Source: Otatea glauca (lineage: Eukaryota; Streptophyta; Magnoliopsida; Poales; Poaceae). From it: a DNA stretch of 64,000 nt. Every line of letters begins with the position of its first letter. The first letter of the stretch is position 1. Below are positions 36,294 through 46,686 of this stretch, piece by piece. The notes beneath the pieces are model-generated. The model was not told the DNA's origin. It saw only the letters and a list, made by a program, of their open reading frames with translations, and ran no database searches. A program made the position numbers and the translations under genes. The stretch lies in assembly GCA_036346275.1 (NCBI GenBank), contig JAYEVK010000148.1, forward strand, positions 1 through 64,000. Direction: 5' to 3'.

Positions 36294-36305
36294 CCTATTT
36301 ATAGG
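36294..36305 (-). promoter_or_regulatory. TATA box of the intact bHLH gene (candidate)
   Basis: CCTATAAATAGG on the minus strand lies 221 bp upstream of the ATG at 36073. It is inside the 466-bp segment inserted between the two copies of the gene's 5' end, so the core promoter seems to come from the insertion. Confidence 0.55.
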
Positions 36306-36629
36306 CAATATTATCCGTGGCGGTTGTTAACTAGAACCGCCACAGATAACATTATCTGTGACGGTTCTATCCTCGAACCGCCACTGATAATACATTATCT
36401 GGCGGTGCTATCCTCCAACCACCACTAATGATGTATTTATTATCAGTGGCGGTTCTATTCTCCAACCGCCACTGATAATGCATTATCAGTAGCGGTTCGA
36501 CGATAGAACCACCATTGATATTCTTCTCGTCATTTTCAATATAGAACCGCTACTGGTAATTATATTTGTGGCGGTTCGAAAAAAACAGCCACAAATAGAC
36601 CGTCATCTATTGCAGATTTTAGTGTAGTG
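36300..36629. mobile_element. One end of a CACTA-like element
   Basis: The sequence has repeated, often inverted GGCGGTTCTAT / GAACCGCCAC units separated by GATAAT-like spacers and ends TTTTAGTGTAGTG, i.e. CACTACACTAAAA inverted. That is the organisation of CACTA subterminal repeats and terminus. No second end is seen near 36164-36300, so it is a fragment. Confidence 0.7.
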
Positions 36630-36753
36630 TGGCGTCCTCGTGGTCATGGCCATCTTGAGACATGGCACAAGCTAGGTGTGGATTTTGTCCTAACGCAATT
36701 ACTGATTTGTGAAAGGGTGCTGTGCTTTGGGTGAGAAATGTGAGTCATATAAT
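36630..36753 (-). pseudogene. Truncated second 5' end of the bHLH gene
   Basis: A 124-bp copy of 36040-36163 that keeps an ATG and the first eleven codons and then stops at the CACTA terminus. It continues upstream into ATGTGTTTGTCAGGATTAA, which is also found upstream of the second gene copy (46776-46795). So this looks like the original 5' flank of the gene. Confidence 0.8.
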
Positions 36754-38185
36754 GTGTTTGTCAGGATTAAATAAAGCTTGCACATACCTAAATAAAGGTT
36801 GTTCCCATGGGCTTGATGCCTGGACTAATCCTGATTTGACCATAAAACGGGCCACGAGTCTATGAGGGCGTTCAGGGATTCAAATCTATCTACCGACTAA
36901 GGTTTTTTCCCCGAGTTTTATTTTCTAGGAAATTTCTTTCTTTCTTTTATGTACCAATGAATACTACTCCATAATGTTTTACTTACTACTTAATACTTAT
37001 TAATGTTTACTTGTAGGAGTCGTTTGCTAACTTAAAGCCATACAGGGTTGTGGTCAACTGGAAATGTATTCTTCAAAGTTCTGCTATTTTTCTGAAGTTC
37101 CAGTCAGTCTCTTCAGAATGTGAGCGACTGTGTTATTGGTCAAAAGTTTTCGTTTTCACTATCAACAATTTGATCGGTTTTCATAGTAAATGCTATACTT
37201 TGGTAACTGATGGCTCGCCAGTGGTTTATCGATCTAAGCAAAACATCAGCCTCGTTGTTCAGCGAAGTAGAAAAGACAAAATTAATCACATTTTTCAGCA
37301 CGGTTTGAACTACAAACAGCAACTGCAAGAGTACAAATTCTCTTTGGACTTCACAGAGGTAGCAAGACTAGCAACATTTCATCTATGGCTTCCAATCCAA
37401 CTATTTCTTCATTACCTTTTGTATCTTACCAAACACTTGGCAGACCAAGCTAAGTAACACCAAAAGGCTTTTTGCATGTGACAGCTCATTTCATTTGGCT
37501 TGGTGTGTAACAAAAAGCTGCATTTGCATTTGCGTCCCAAACCTCTGAAAAAGCTTATAGCGGAAGCAAAGATTACACATACCTAAATAAAGGTTGTTCC
37601 CATGGGCTTGATGCCTGGACTAATCCTGATTTGACCATAAAACGGGCCACGAGTCTATGAGGGCGTTCAGGGATCCAAATCTATCTGCCGACTAAGGTTT
37701 TTTCCCCGAGTTTTATTTTCTAGGAGATTTCTTTCTTTTATTTCCCAAAAAATTTCTAACAATTTAGTTTGCATAAGATTGAGCAGGTAATTAACAAGTA
37801 GTATATTGCACATAAAGTTGGAATTAGTGGGGTCTTTTAGTCCATAAATTGGCTGCACCTAAAGTTGGGATTAGTGGGGCCGAACGAGCGTTACACTGCT
37901 ACTATATACTCTATATTCATCAAGAACAATGCATCAAAGAGCAAAAATAGCAACAATGTAATCAGGAAGCACGATTAAAATTCTTCAGCGATCCAGAAGA
38001 CAACGCTACATACACTGTTTAGGAGTACGACACACAGGTTCAATCCGAGGCGACACAAGAAGCTAAATGCTTATTGAATGTAAACAACAAGGTACTTCAA
38101 TTGCTTCAGAGGCTGCAAAGTGCTCCACATGGAGCAAGTGATAGAAATCGCACAACTCAAATCCCGTTTGCTGGTTGCATCTTAA
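36754..38185. other. Intergenic DNA between the two bHLH copies, with a ~160-bp direct repeat
   Basis: 36784-36945 and 37574-37740 are ~97% alike by eye (CACATACCTAAATAAAGG ... GTTTTATTTTCTAGG). Between them, 36950-37570 holds a 135-codon frame (37050-37457) with no recognisable domain. From ~37900 the sequence resembles the 3' UTR of the intact gene and is the likely 3' UTR of the second copy. Confidence 0.65.
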
Positions 38186-38508
38186 TCAGTTGGAGAGCCA
38201 AACCATTATCTCCGACACCGCCAGCTTGTATATCTTTTCGGATGTCACATTTTCCCCAAGCTGGCTGCCCGCTCTATTCATCTGTTTGTAGAACACCTGA
38301 ATGTTAGTAGGTAAAAAATCTCATTTGTATTGAGTTGCATACTTGCATGTAACAATCGTTCATCCAAAGCTAAGCCATTGAGGAAAGGTGGACTATACAC
38401 TCATACTCCGACAATTTGAATGCCAGAACAGAAGAGATGCCACAAATTCAGCTATATATATATATACACACACACCCCATGGACATTTGCAGCAAGCCTC
38501 CAATTAGT

Positions 38509-38672
38509 ACATTAGTTTGCACTTGTCCATAATTACATTAGTTTGCACTTGTCAAATAATTCATGTTCAGGCCTGTTGTTTTCATAACTACATTAGTTTG
38601 CACTTGTCCATAATTACATTAGTTTGCACTTGTCAAATAATTCATGTTCAGGCCTGTTGTTTTCCTATAGTT
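38509..38672. repeat. ~80-bp tandem duplication
   Basis: The block CATTAGTTTGCACTTGTCC to GGCCTGTTGTTTTC occurs twice in direct succession and is nearly identical. Each unit also contains an internal repeat of ACATTAGTTTGCACTTGTC. Confidence 0.9.
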
Positions 38673-39040
38673 AATTAGGTCATTAGAATTGGATATGCTT
38701 GTTCATATTAAGTAGATTGTTATGATCAGTCTGGTAATGTGGTGCTGTACGATGAAAACACATTTTCTTGAGGAAACACATAAACTTATTTGCTCACCAT
38801 ATATCGTAGACACCAGTAAGTACTAAGTGTAGTAACATCTTCTGTAACACAACAAGAATTATATAGTCTATCATCTAATCTAAGTTTCTGTAACTTTCGA
38901 ATACTGCAAACCCAAATAAAATGCAATTCAAGGGATGCTCAGGTGATGTGTGCTTTGCCAAGAGTTTACATGGCTGTTTTTAACGGAGAAACAGATCAAA
39001 AAATCATTAGCATAACAAAAAGGAAAATTTGTAATATACT

Positions 39041-39263
39041 AACCCTGTGTTTGGTATAGCTCTAGAGCTGGGTATTTCTAGCTCCACCAGATCCGTGGAA
39101 CTGGATTGTGAGTACATTAAGAGTGTTTAGATGAATCATCTTGTTTACATTTTAGACTAAAAATATAAACTTAATTCACTTTATTTTAGCCTACAAGTTT
39201 CAGATCTCAGGTGAAACTAGGATCTGGAGCTCTAAAAATATGCACCAGATACATTGAACTCTA
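39041..39263. mobile_element. Possible MITE
   Basis: The left end GTGTTTGGTATAGCTCTAGA and the right end (GGAGCTCTAAAAATATGCACCAGAT) form a weak inverted repeat, similar to common grass MITEs starting GTGTTTGG. No target duplication was fixed. Confidence 0.4.
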
Positions 39264-39948
39264 CTCTTGATTTCTACCCTGCGACCAAAGCTTGTACATA
39301 GTATACTCAAAGGTCTGTAAACACAACATATAGGATGCCGGAATGGGTACCATGATTTCAAATACGCAAAGTCAAGTCAAATTCGGGTATATATTTTTTC
39401 TTCGAAATTTTTAGTTTTAGGGTATATAACCGTCTATAACAATTCAAATGAAACACATACCTTTGAAAAAAATACACTCAAATTTAAAGATTTTGAACGA
39501 ATTTAGATCACATGCTTTATTGATTTATTTACAAAATCAGCACATAACTACAATCAAACTATCATAAAAAAGGAAGTTCTAGTTTGAATATTTTAGTTCA
39601 AACTTGTTCGAACTAGTTAGTAAAGTAGTTAAAATCAACATTCTAAAAATTTCAAAAAATTTTGCTTGAGATAAATAGGGTAAATACAAATCCTACCATC
39701 TGAAATAACTTGCATTAGCGGCATTCAGAGACTAAGACACTTTAAATTAGATGCGGAGCAAACACCAAGGCTAGGTGTGGACTCCAGCCTGACTGCCTGG
39801 TCGTCATACATTATGTATTTATTTTCCAAATGAAGACATTGAAAATAGATACACATTTTTATTTTATTTTTAAGAAAATTCATCTATTTTACACCAACTA
39901 CATTATTTAATCCAACCGTTCCTTTTACAGTAAGTTCTGTACTTAATT

Positions 39949-40194
39949 ATCCCCTCTGGTTCCAAATAGTTGTCGTTTTGGATATCGACGCGGTCTCCAA
40001 AACATAGATTTGACTACGGATTTCTATTATAGTATATTTATAAAATCCCATAGAATTATAATATTATGAAAATACTTTTTGAGACAAATCTACACATATG
40101 ATTTTCATGTATCAAATATAAATATTTAAAAAGGTATTAACAATCAAAGTTTGAGAAGTTTGAATGCCAACTATTTGTGACTAGAGGGATAGTA
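39949..40194. mobile_element. Stowaway-like MITE
   Basis: The left end TATCCCCTCTGGTTCCAAAT and the inverted right end TACTATCCCTCTAGTCACAA match the Stowaway consensus (CTCCCTCYGT). Both ends have AAATAGTTG just inside. It is ~246 bp and AT-rich, with TA at each edge as expected for mariner-type insertion. Confidence 0.75.
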
Positions 40195-40547
40195 ATATGC
40201 CGAAGACTTTATTGAATAATTAGAAGACTAGGTTAATGGTCCTGTAAAGATATGCACCACGACAAAATGTATCTCGAGAATACACCGTTTTGTCAGGGTT
40301 ACACTACAAAATCGTGTGAGCTCCTATTCTACCACTTATATAATGTTTTGTAAATTGACATCATATGAAATGCCATTTGCGGTGACTTCCACATTTAAGA
40401 CTTTATATGTTATCAAATGATAAGAAGAGTTATCGCATGATTAGAAGACCGGCCCCTCACACGAGGTCGATTTCCATAAAAAGTATGCACCGCGACAAAA
40501 GACCTTGTTAGAAGATACTATTTCCTTGGTTATAAAGTCGAGGTGAA

Positions 40548-41418
40548 AACGGTCCGGATATTTTTTGTCCTATTCGGGAGTTGGAGTCAGAGCCGATCGG
40601 AATCAGATTCAGGAAGGGATTTGACTATTCAGCCGGATCTAGGACCGGATCAAGATACTTTGATTTAGACTCAGGATTAGATTTAGAGTAGTCAATATCT
40701 AGTAAATATGTGAGGAATTTTTTAATAATACATTTTTTAAAAGGAATTGCGAGACATTAATATGCGAGACAAAAAAATTGCAAAAATAATTCTCCGTCGC
40801 CAAACAGTACGGCGAAATAGGAGTAGTCGCCAACGGGATGGACGAAGTCCCTATTGTCGCCATACCGTATGGCGATAACTCCTTAATCTCGCGTTTGGCG
40901 ACAGACTAGTATGGCGACAACTCCTTAATCCCGGGTATTATTTTTGCAATTTTTCTGTTTCGCGTATTAATGTTGTAATTCCTTTTAAAAACTGTATTAT
41001 TCAAAAAAAATTCAAATATGGGATGAGATCCGGATATTGAATTCGGATATCTAGGAAGGCTTAGCCCATTCATTACATATTTTCTATAACAGTCCATTTA
41101 TCTTGATAATTAATTGGTTCTATTTATCCTCAAGAGCATATTCTTTCTACGATGTCCATTGGGTTTGGTTGGTATGTAACTTGCTATTATGATCATGTAC
41201 TCATATGGTTTTATTTAACATATATTACTCTCTGTATATATGCATTATCCGTACATCTTTATCTGTTTTCGATCCGAATCCATCCCATGTCAGTATGCCG
41301 AATAACTTATATTCGTATATGTATCTGATTAGACCGTATCTAGTTCCAAATTCAAGGAAAAATATGGGTTAAAATATGAAAAGAGCAATTTCTGCGCGTA
41401 GCCGACCCATTTCACCCC
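40548..41418. mobile_element. hAT-like element with a nested foldback MITE
   Basis: The ends AGGTGAAAACGGTCCGGATA and CCATTTCACCCC are inverted, with internal CGGATA/ATCCGAAT motifs as in Ac/Ds-like elements. It is split by the MITE at ~40716-41006. No coding region. Confidence 0.5.
40716..41006. mobile_element. Foldback MITE with ~85-bp inverted repeats
   Basis: The left arm (TTTTTAATAATACATTTTTT ... GCAAAAATAAT) is mirrored by the right arm (ATTATTTTTGCAATTTTTCTG ... GTATTATTCAAAAA). The loop holds GTCGCCAAACAGTACGGCG-type units repeated in both orientations (40795-40915). Confidence 0.8.
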
Positions 41419-42829
41419 TATTCTTCTACTTTATAACCCGTTTGCAAGCCCAAAATCTTTGGCCAAAACCACAAGATCTAGAGGACGAGAGGTTTACTTA
41501 CGCGGGTGTGGATCATGAGCATGCTCCGGGAGTCGTCGGACGTCATCTCCGACGTGACCACGTCGATGCTGTGCTTCTCGAGAACGGCCGCCACCATCGT
41601 CATCACGCTCGTCGCCGGACACGCACACGTTGATGAACGCGTCGTCCCCGCCACGCCAAAGACAACGCTCGGGCCCGACCATATGCGGAACCCGCCCGGC
41701 ACTGGGCCCGCGCCGCGGTGACAGCGGTGGCGGTGGCATACCGCCATGTGGTACGATTGGTAGGACATCCCGCATCGGCGCGCAGAGGTGGGCGGTGGCA
41801 CCGCCGACGAGGAGGCCATGGCGTCTCGCGCGCGCGCACGCCTCGCGCGAAGCTTCATCTCACGCTTGCGCTTCTCCGATCACCGCCGTCTCCTCTAGGC
41901 TCTTGATGTAGTCTATTGCCACCCCACCATGGTCGCCTTGTCACCAAACATCACAAGAGTGAGTAGTCCAAAGCACCTTCATGCAAAAAGCCCTAGCCTA
42001 TACGACTCTATCTCAGGATTCTCACCTTGTCGGGGATGTTGGGGAGGAGGCCTTGCAGGTTGGTGAACATGTCCCTCATTTTCTTCCTTCCCTCACGCTG
42101 TGCAACCATGCGCTCCTCGTCGCTGCGGCGGCCATGACCACCGGTACGGCCACCGGCAGGTCCACTTCCACCAGGCGTGGCGCCTTCGGCAGCTACTACA
42201 GCGTCTGCGGAGCTCACACCCTTCGATCCATGTTCTTCTTCTTCTTTCTTGTTGACCTCCATCCCCTTTTCGGTACCTGCGTCGACGAGGCTGTTGGAAC
42301 AACCAGGAATGCTTTTTCTGCTGCTCTTGTGATATTGTCAAACTCATGAATACATGCTTTTTTATAGTGGGCTGACCACCTAACCAAGGCAACTACTAAA
42401 CATGAAAAACCTAACTAAGGAAACAAACTAACTGATTTGATTTGCCGATTGCATCATGATCTTTACTTGCCTTTCATGACACGGAAAATCAACAATTTTG
42501 GCAAGCCTTGATTAGTTTCCAACAATCTCCCCTTTAATCAAGACTTGTCGACTCTACTTATTAAGGCAATCGGTCTCAACTACGATTTACCCAAATTTTA
42601 CTCGACACAGGATGGTGAACGCATCTCCAAAGAGTTCCGCCTTCTTCTTGCTGGTCATACCATCGGTGAAGCATCTTGTCGATGATTACGACCTTTCGCC
42701 TCAGTTCAAATTGTCTTTTCACCTATAACACAACTTGACGGTGACGCAGACTCGTATTAGAGCTTACCCACGAGAGAACTTGGACACACCTGCAAGAACT
42801 CACGTGCACACACAACAAAACGATGACCA

Positions 42830-43140
42830 CAACTCCTCAACATCCCGGATATCTTCGACGGACTTGACTTTGGACGACGAACGCATCTCTTCAACGTCCC
42901 AGAGTCGTCCTCGATGAACTTGACTTTGGACAGTGAACACACCTCCTCAACGCCCCGGAGTCAACTTTGACGGACTTGACTTTGGACGGCGAACGCATCT
43001 CTTCAACGTCCCGAACAAATCTCCGATGGACTTGACTTTAGATGGCGAACACATCTGCTCAACGCCCTGGAGTCAACTTTGACGGATACGACTTTGGATG
43101 GCGAACGCATCTCTTCAACGTCCCAGAATCAACTTTGACA
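42830..43140. repeat. ~60-bp tandem repeat inside the small LTR element
   Basis: About five units contain GGACTTGACTTTGGACGGCG, AACGCATCTCTTCAACGTCC and GAGTCAACTTTGA with variations. The array is not coding in a recognisable way. It lies between the left LTR and a GC-rich interior (43330-43680). Confidence 0.85.
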
Positions 43141-44093
43141 CACGTAGCGGCTTCCGTTTGATCTTCTCGTGTAGCATGATCTCTTCTGATGCACACGACA
43201 TCTCTGAAGGAACTCGCACATACATATTTATTTTGTGGACACAACTCACACAAAAAACTCACTTTTTTTCTTCACGGCCAACCACACGGGAGGCAAGTGC
43301 TTCATTGCAGGAAATTAATCTCCTCACGCTCGTATGCATGCACGCGACGACTTCGCTCGAGGCCCACGCACGGCAGCGAGCGCACCGGCGCCAAAAGCCT
43401 GCTCAATGTTTACCTCACCCCCGAAGGGCATGCCCGATGAGTGCTGGCCGCCACTGCAACCGGCCGTGTCGATGCACACGGCTGCACCACACGCGCCGAT
43501 GGCGCGCGTGTTGCTCGATGGCACTTGCAAAGACGCACCTGCGGGCGCCGCCGAGCCCATGGCTCCTCGCGCTTACCCGTGACCGTCAACCGTCGTTGCG
43601 TCGCCATCGACGATAGCCTGCCCCGAGGCGTAGTAGTGCCGGCCTCACCCCGGGGCAAGCGTGGCACTAAGACTAGAACCTCACTCTGATACTAATTATT
43701 GGAACCACTACTACAAAAAGGTTTATATTAGACTCCTCTTCACAGACGGTTTCAAAAAATTGTTTGTTATGACAAACATCACAGACGGTTCTCTAGCGTA
43801 ACCGTTAGTGATTTAATCACAGACGGTTCTCTTTATGAACCTTTAGTCATATCACAGACGGTTCTAGTAAAAACTCGTCTGTGATCATATCACGGACGGT
43901 TTTAACTAGGAACCGTCTGTGATAAGGTAATATCATAGACGGTTCTAACTAGGAACCGTCTGTGATATGACCTGAGACCCCTATATAACAATACCGATAG
44001 AGGTTTGTAGCGCCAGATCCAACGTTTCATCTCCTGCAAACCCTAGCCCCCCGGCAATCCTCCTTCTTGGTGACCTCCTCCCCGACCACTTTC

Positions 44094-44245
44094 GCGAGCA
44101 CCTACTTCTCCCTGTCGGCTACATCCTCCGCGAGCACCTTCCCCATTGGCTACCTCCTCCTTCTCCCCGACCGTCGGCTACCCTCGTCGGCGAGCACCTC
44201 CTTCTCCTCCCCATCGGCTACCTCCTCGTCCGTGAGCACCTCCTC
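44094..44245 (+). repeat. Leader-like short tandem repeat in the CACTA element
   Basis: About four imperfect units of GCGAGCACCTCCTTCTCC and CATCGGCTACCTCCTC lie downstream of the TATA-like site. They form a pyrimidine-rich leader that could be a captured 5' UTR. A serine-rich frame (44067-44288) reads through it but I do not accept it as a gene. Confidence 0.6.
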
Positions 44246-44305
44246 CTCATCTCCGTCAGTGAGTTGTGTATGGAACCGATATGCTTGACTAGGTTATTGT
44301 GTTTG

Positions 44306-44384
44306 TGCATGATATTTGTGAATGATGTTTGTGAATAATCTTTGTGAATGATGTTTGTGAATGATATTTGTGAATGATGTTTAG
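44306..44384 (+). repeat. Short tandem repeat TTTGTGAATGATG
   Basis: Six or so copies of a ~16-bp unit (TTTGTGAATGATGTTT and variants) are found here, and single copies recur near 44480. Confidence 0.8.
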
Positions 44385-44951
44385 AAAGAATGAGGTTGTA
44401 ACTAAAGAATTGTAGCTCAAATACTTGACTAGGGAAACCGATATGCTTGACTAGGGAAACCATTTTGAGTTCGTGAATTAATGATGTTTGTGAATAATGT
44501 TTAGAAGGAATGAGGCTGTATATAGGATTCATGATGGTTGAACAAAACTGGATATAGGATTCATGAGAGGTCAAACATAAAATTCTTAGCAAGCTGCATA
44601 TATATAGCTTAGCAAGCTTTAATGCCTCATTAAGTCACTGTAACGCAATTTCATTTTTCTATATCAATATGTTGGGATCTTTATTTCTTTGTATGGATTA
44701 GTTTGCTAGCTAGACCTGAGTTATATATATAAGAACATAAAATTCATATAATCTAGAATTCAACATTAAGCTTGTTATATCACACAAGGATTGATGTTTT
44801 GGAGCTACTATGTGTTGAATGTTCAATGCCTCTTTTGTGCCTATACTAGGTGATAATGTTTGAAACTTATGTACGTGTCATCCTATCTCTATCTTGCATC
44901 CTCATACTGAAGTGAACACCTAATTCATTATAATATATTTATGGTAAAGAC

Positions 44952-45393
44952 ATGGAAAAGCTGTTAGAAACAAAACAAAAACTCGAAGTGGAGATCGAAC
45001 AACTGAAGGGAAAATCTGAGATAACAGAAAAGATTTGTGAGATCAAACAAGAACTGAAAGACATAGATGATCGCTTGCAACATATCAAATCCCTTAACAG
45101 GGCACTCATCAGTAAGGACCACAGGGCGAATGCAGAGCTGGAAGAAGCTAAAGCTAAGCTTATAGAGGTAATATGAAGGTTTCTAGTACTGAATTCAATG
45201 TGGTTACTGCCCTTCTCACAACAACATAATCGCTTTTAATTTGTAGGGATTGAGAGATATGACTGAAGATCAATCGGTTATTGGTGTCAAACAAATCGGC
45301 ACTGTACTGGAGTTATGGAACTTCAGAGAAAACCGAGAAGCCTCTATTGCGAAAGCTATGGCACATATGTTGGAAGACATGAAAAAACTATAA
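44952..45393 (+). CDS. Captured FDM/IDN2-type XH-domain gene fragment (two exons)
   Basis: Exon 1 is 44952-45167 (72 codons) and exon 2 is 45247-45393 (48 codons plus stop), joined in phase 0 with borders GAG/GTAATA and TTGTAG/GGATTG. The product is 120 aa. Residues 1-72 are a Lys/Glu-rich coiled coil ending SLNRALISKDHRANAELEEA; then GLRDMTEDQSVIGVKQIG matches the start of the XH domain, and ELWNFRENREAS matches its end. The middle ~80 residues of XH are missing. XH proteins (IDN2, FDM1-5) act with AGO4-DRM2 in RNA-directed DNA methylation. This short form could at most dimerise through the coiled coil. Whether it is expressed is unknown; the ATG is simply the first in frame. Confidence 0.72.
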
Positions 45394-45567
45394 GGTTTTC
45401 TTGTTTGAATTACGAAATAATGTGGTTTCTAGCTGAACACTTATTGATATTTGTGGTATATATCATATTTTGTTAATGTATTGTTACCTGAACTATGAAA
45501 TATTTTGTTATCATATTTGTGGTATCATATTTGTGGTAAGGTCTTCTGGCCTTAACCTATGAAATAA

Positions 45568-46017
45568 TGTTTTCTTCTAACTCTCTTGGCAGAACTTCCA
45601 TGATTAGATCTGATGTTCGAAATTTTATTCTCCTTAGATATTTATGCAATGACATTTACAAGACACAACCAATGATAGATTTTGCAATTTAATATCAAAA
45701 CATCCTAGATGCATTGAGGCAACAGCTTGTCTGATGAGAAAAATCTCTGTGGTACTCTAGATGAAATTGCTTCACACTCTAGATGCAATTGCTCACAAGC
45801 AATTGCATCTAGAGTACCACAGAGATTTTTATGACCCTATTTTTCTCATCAGACAAGCTATTGCCTCTATGCATCTAGGATGTTTTGATATTGAATTGCA
45901 AAATCTATAATTGGTTGTGTCTTGTAAATGTCATTGCATAAATATCTAAGGTGAATAAAATTTCGAACATCAGATACTAATCATGGAAGTTCTGCCAAGA
46001 GGGTTAGAAGGAAAAAC
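45568..46017. repeat. Long inverted repeat (hairpin) in the CACTA element
   Basis: The left arm 45568-45793 and the right arm 45798-46017 are inverted copies separated by a 4-base loop (CACA at 45794-45797). The outer ends are TTCTAACTCTCTTGGCAGAA and TTCTGCCAAGAGGGTTAGAA. Bulges include a 22-nt duplication in the left arm (GAAATTGCTTCAC) and about 13 nt in the right arm (AGGGTCATAAAAA). The remaining match is high. A transcript would fold into a nearly perfect double strand. Confidence 0.88.
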
Positions 46018-46686
46018 TATAACACAGACGGTTCTATTTAAAAACCGTCTGTGATAATCATATCACAAACGGTTCTAACTAAAAAACCGTCTGTGATTAC
46101 TTATCATTAGCGACGGTTCTATCTTAGAACCGTCTAAGAAAAAAGATCATCACAGACGGTTCGTAGATAGACCCGTCTCTGATATTAGTTTTACTGACGG
46201 TTCGGAAACCGTCTGTGATGTGTCTTCTCATCACTGACACATTTTTGCAAACGGTTCAGAAAACCATCAGTGATGAGGTTTCCGAACCGTCTGTGATGAG
46301 CTTTTCTGTAGTAGTGAACAGCCAGGAATGCTTTTTCTGTTGCTCTTGTGATATTGTCAAACTCATGAATACATGCTTTTTTATAGTGGGCTGACCACCT
46401 AACCAAGGCAACTACTAAACATGGAAAGCCTAACTAAGGAAACAAATTAACTGATTTGATTTGATTTGCCGATTGCATCATGATCTTCACTTGCCTTTCA
46501 TGACACGGTAAATCAATAATTTTGGCAAGTCTTGATTAGTTTCCAACAGAGGCTGCCGGTCTTGGACCCGTCGCCGTTGTTGTTCTCACCGGATCTCATG
46601 GAGTCAGAGTTGATCGCCAGTAGTGTGTGGCCTTCATTGTTGGAGGTGGTGTCTTGGTGGTCTTGGGCATGACCATCTTTATACAT

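Larger units (their letters stand above)
38282..41501 (-). other. Second intron of the damaged bHLH copy
   Basis: The 3.2-kb intron starts GTAAGTAAAC and ends ACAG. It holds an ~80-bp tandem duplication, several MITEs and relics of the 195-bp repeat; see the separate entries. The rest is AT-rich and shows no gene. Confidence 0.7.
43706..46316 (+). mobile_element. Non-autonomous CACTA transposon carrying a host gene fragment
   Basis: The ends are CACTACTACAAAAAG and CTTTTCTGTAGTAGTG, with a 3-bp target duplication AAC (43703-43705, 46317-46319). Subterminal regions (43740-43975 and 46020-46300) are packed with CACAGACGGTT / AACCGTCTGTG units in both orientations. The interior holds a TATA-like CTATATAAC (~43982), GC-rich leader repeats, a spliced XH-domain gene fragment and a long inverted repeat. 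There is no transposase. It sits inside one LTR of the small LTR element. Confidence 0.92.
42292..46548 (-). mobile_element. Small non-autonomous LTR retrotransposon in exon 1 of the damaged bHLH copy
   Basis: LTR copies lie at 42292-42524 (233 bp) and at 43698-43705 plus 46317-46548 (split by a CACTA element). They run TGTTGGAAC to TTCCAACA. The flanks carry GAGGC on both sides (42287-42291, 46549-46553). On the minus strand a polypurine tract TTAAAGGGGAGAT precedes the left LTR. A degenerate initiator-Met primer site (TTAGTATCAGAGT, near 43682-43694) follows the right LTR. The 1.17-kb interior has no gag-pol, so the element depends on others, like TRIM/LARD elements. LTR ends and tract resemble copia elements. 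Confidence 0.88.
38186..46686 (-). pseudogene. Second ZHOUPI/bHLH95-like copy, split by transposons
   Basis: Exon 1 is in two parts, 46686-46549 and 42286-42026 (133 codons, frame kept once the insertion and one GAGGC are removed). Exon 2 is ~41942-41502 and exon 3 is 38281-38186 (ends SEIMVWLSN). In the basic region the contact His and Glu are replaced (HHIVTERERR becomes ERMVAQREGR: H to R, E to Q). The exon 2 acceptor is lost (TTTCAGACTGAC is reduced to TTTGGTGAC), and one-base losses in exon 2 shift the frame at GVAIEY and at DLEKRKLE. Exon 3 is intact except that V is replaced by M at its first codon. It is a head-to-tail duplicate of the intact gene, upstream of it. Some lesions could be consensus errors. 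Confidence 0.85.

Noticed and set aside
37050..37457. 135-codon frame between the bHLH copies
   Set aside because: No recognisable domain, no splice context and AT-rich composition. I leave it as unassigned DNA.
43098..43689. Several Ala/Arg-rich frames in the small LTR element
   Set aside because: Overlapping frames on both strands in a GC-rich stretch; none looks like gag or a host gene.
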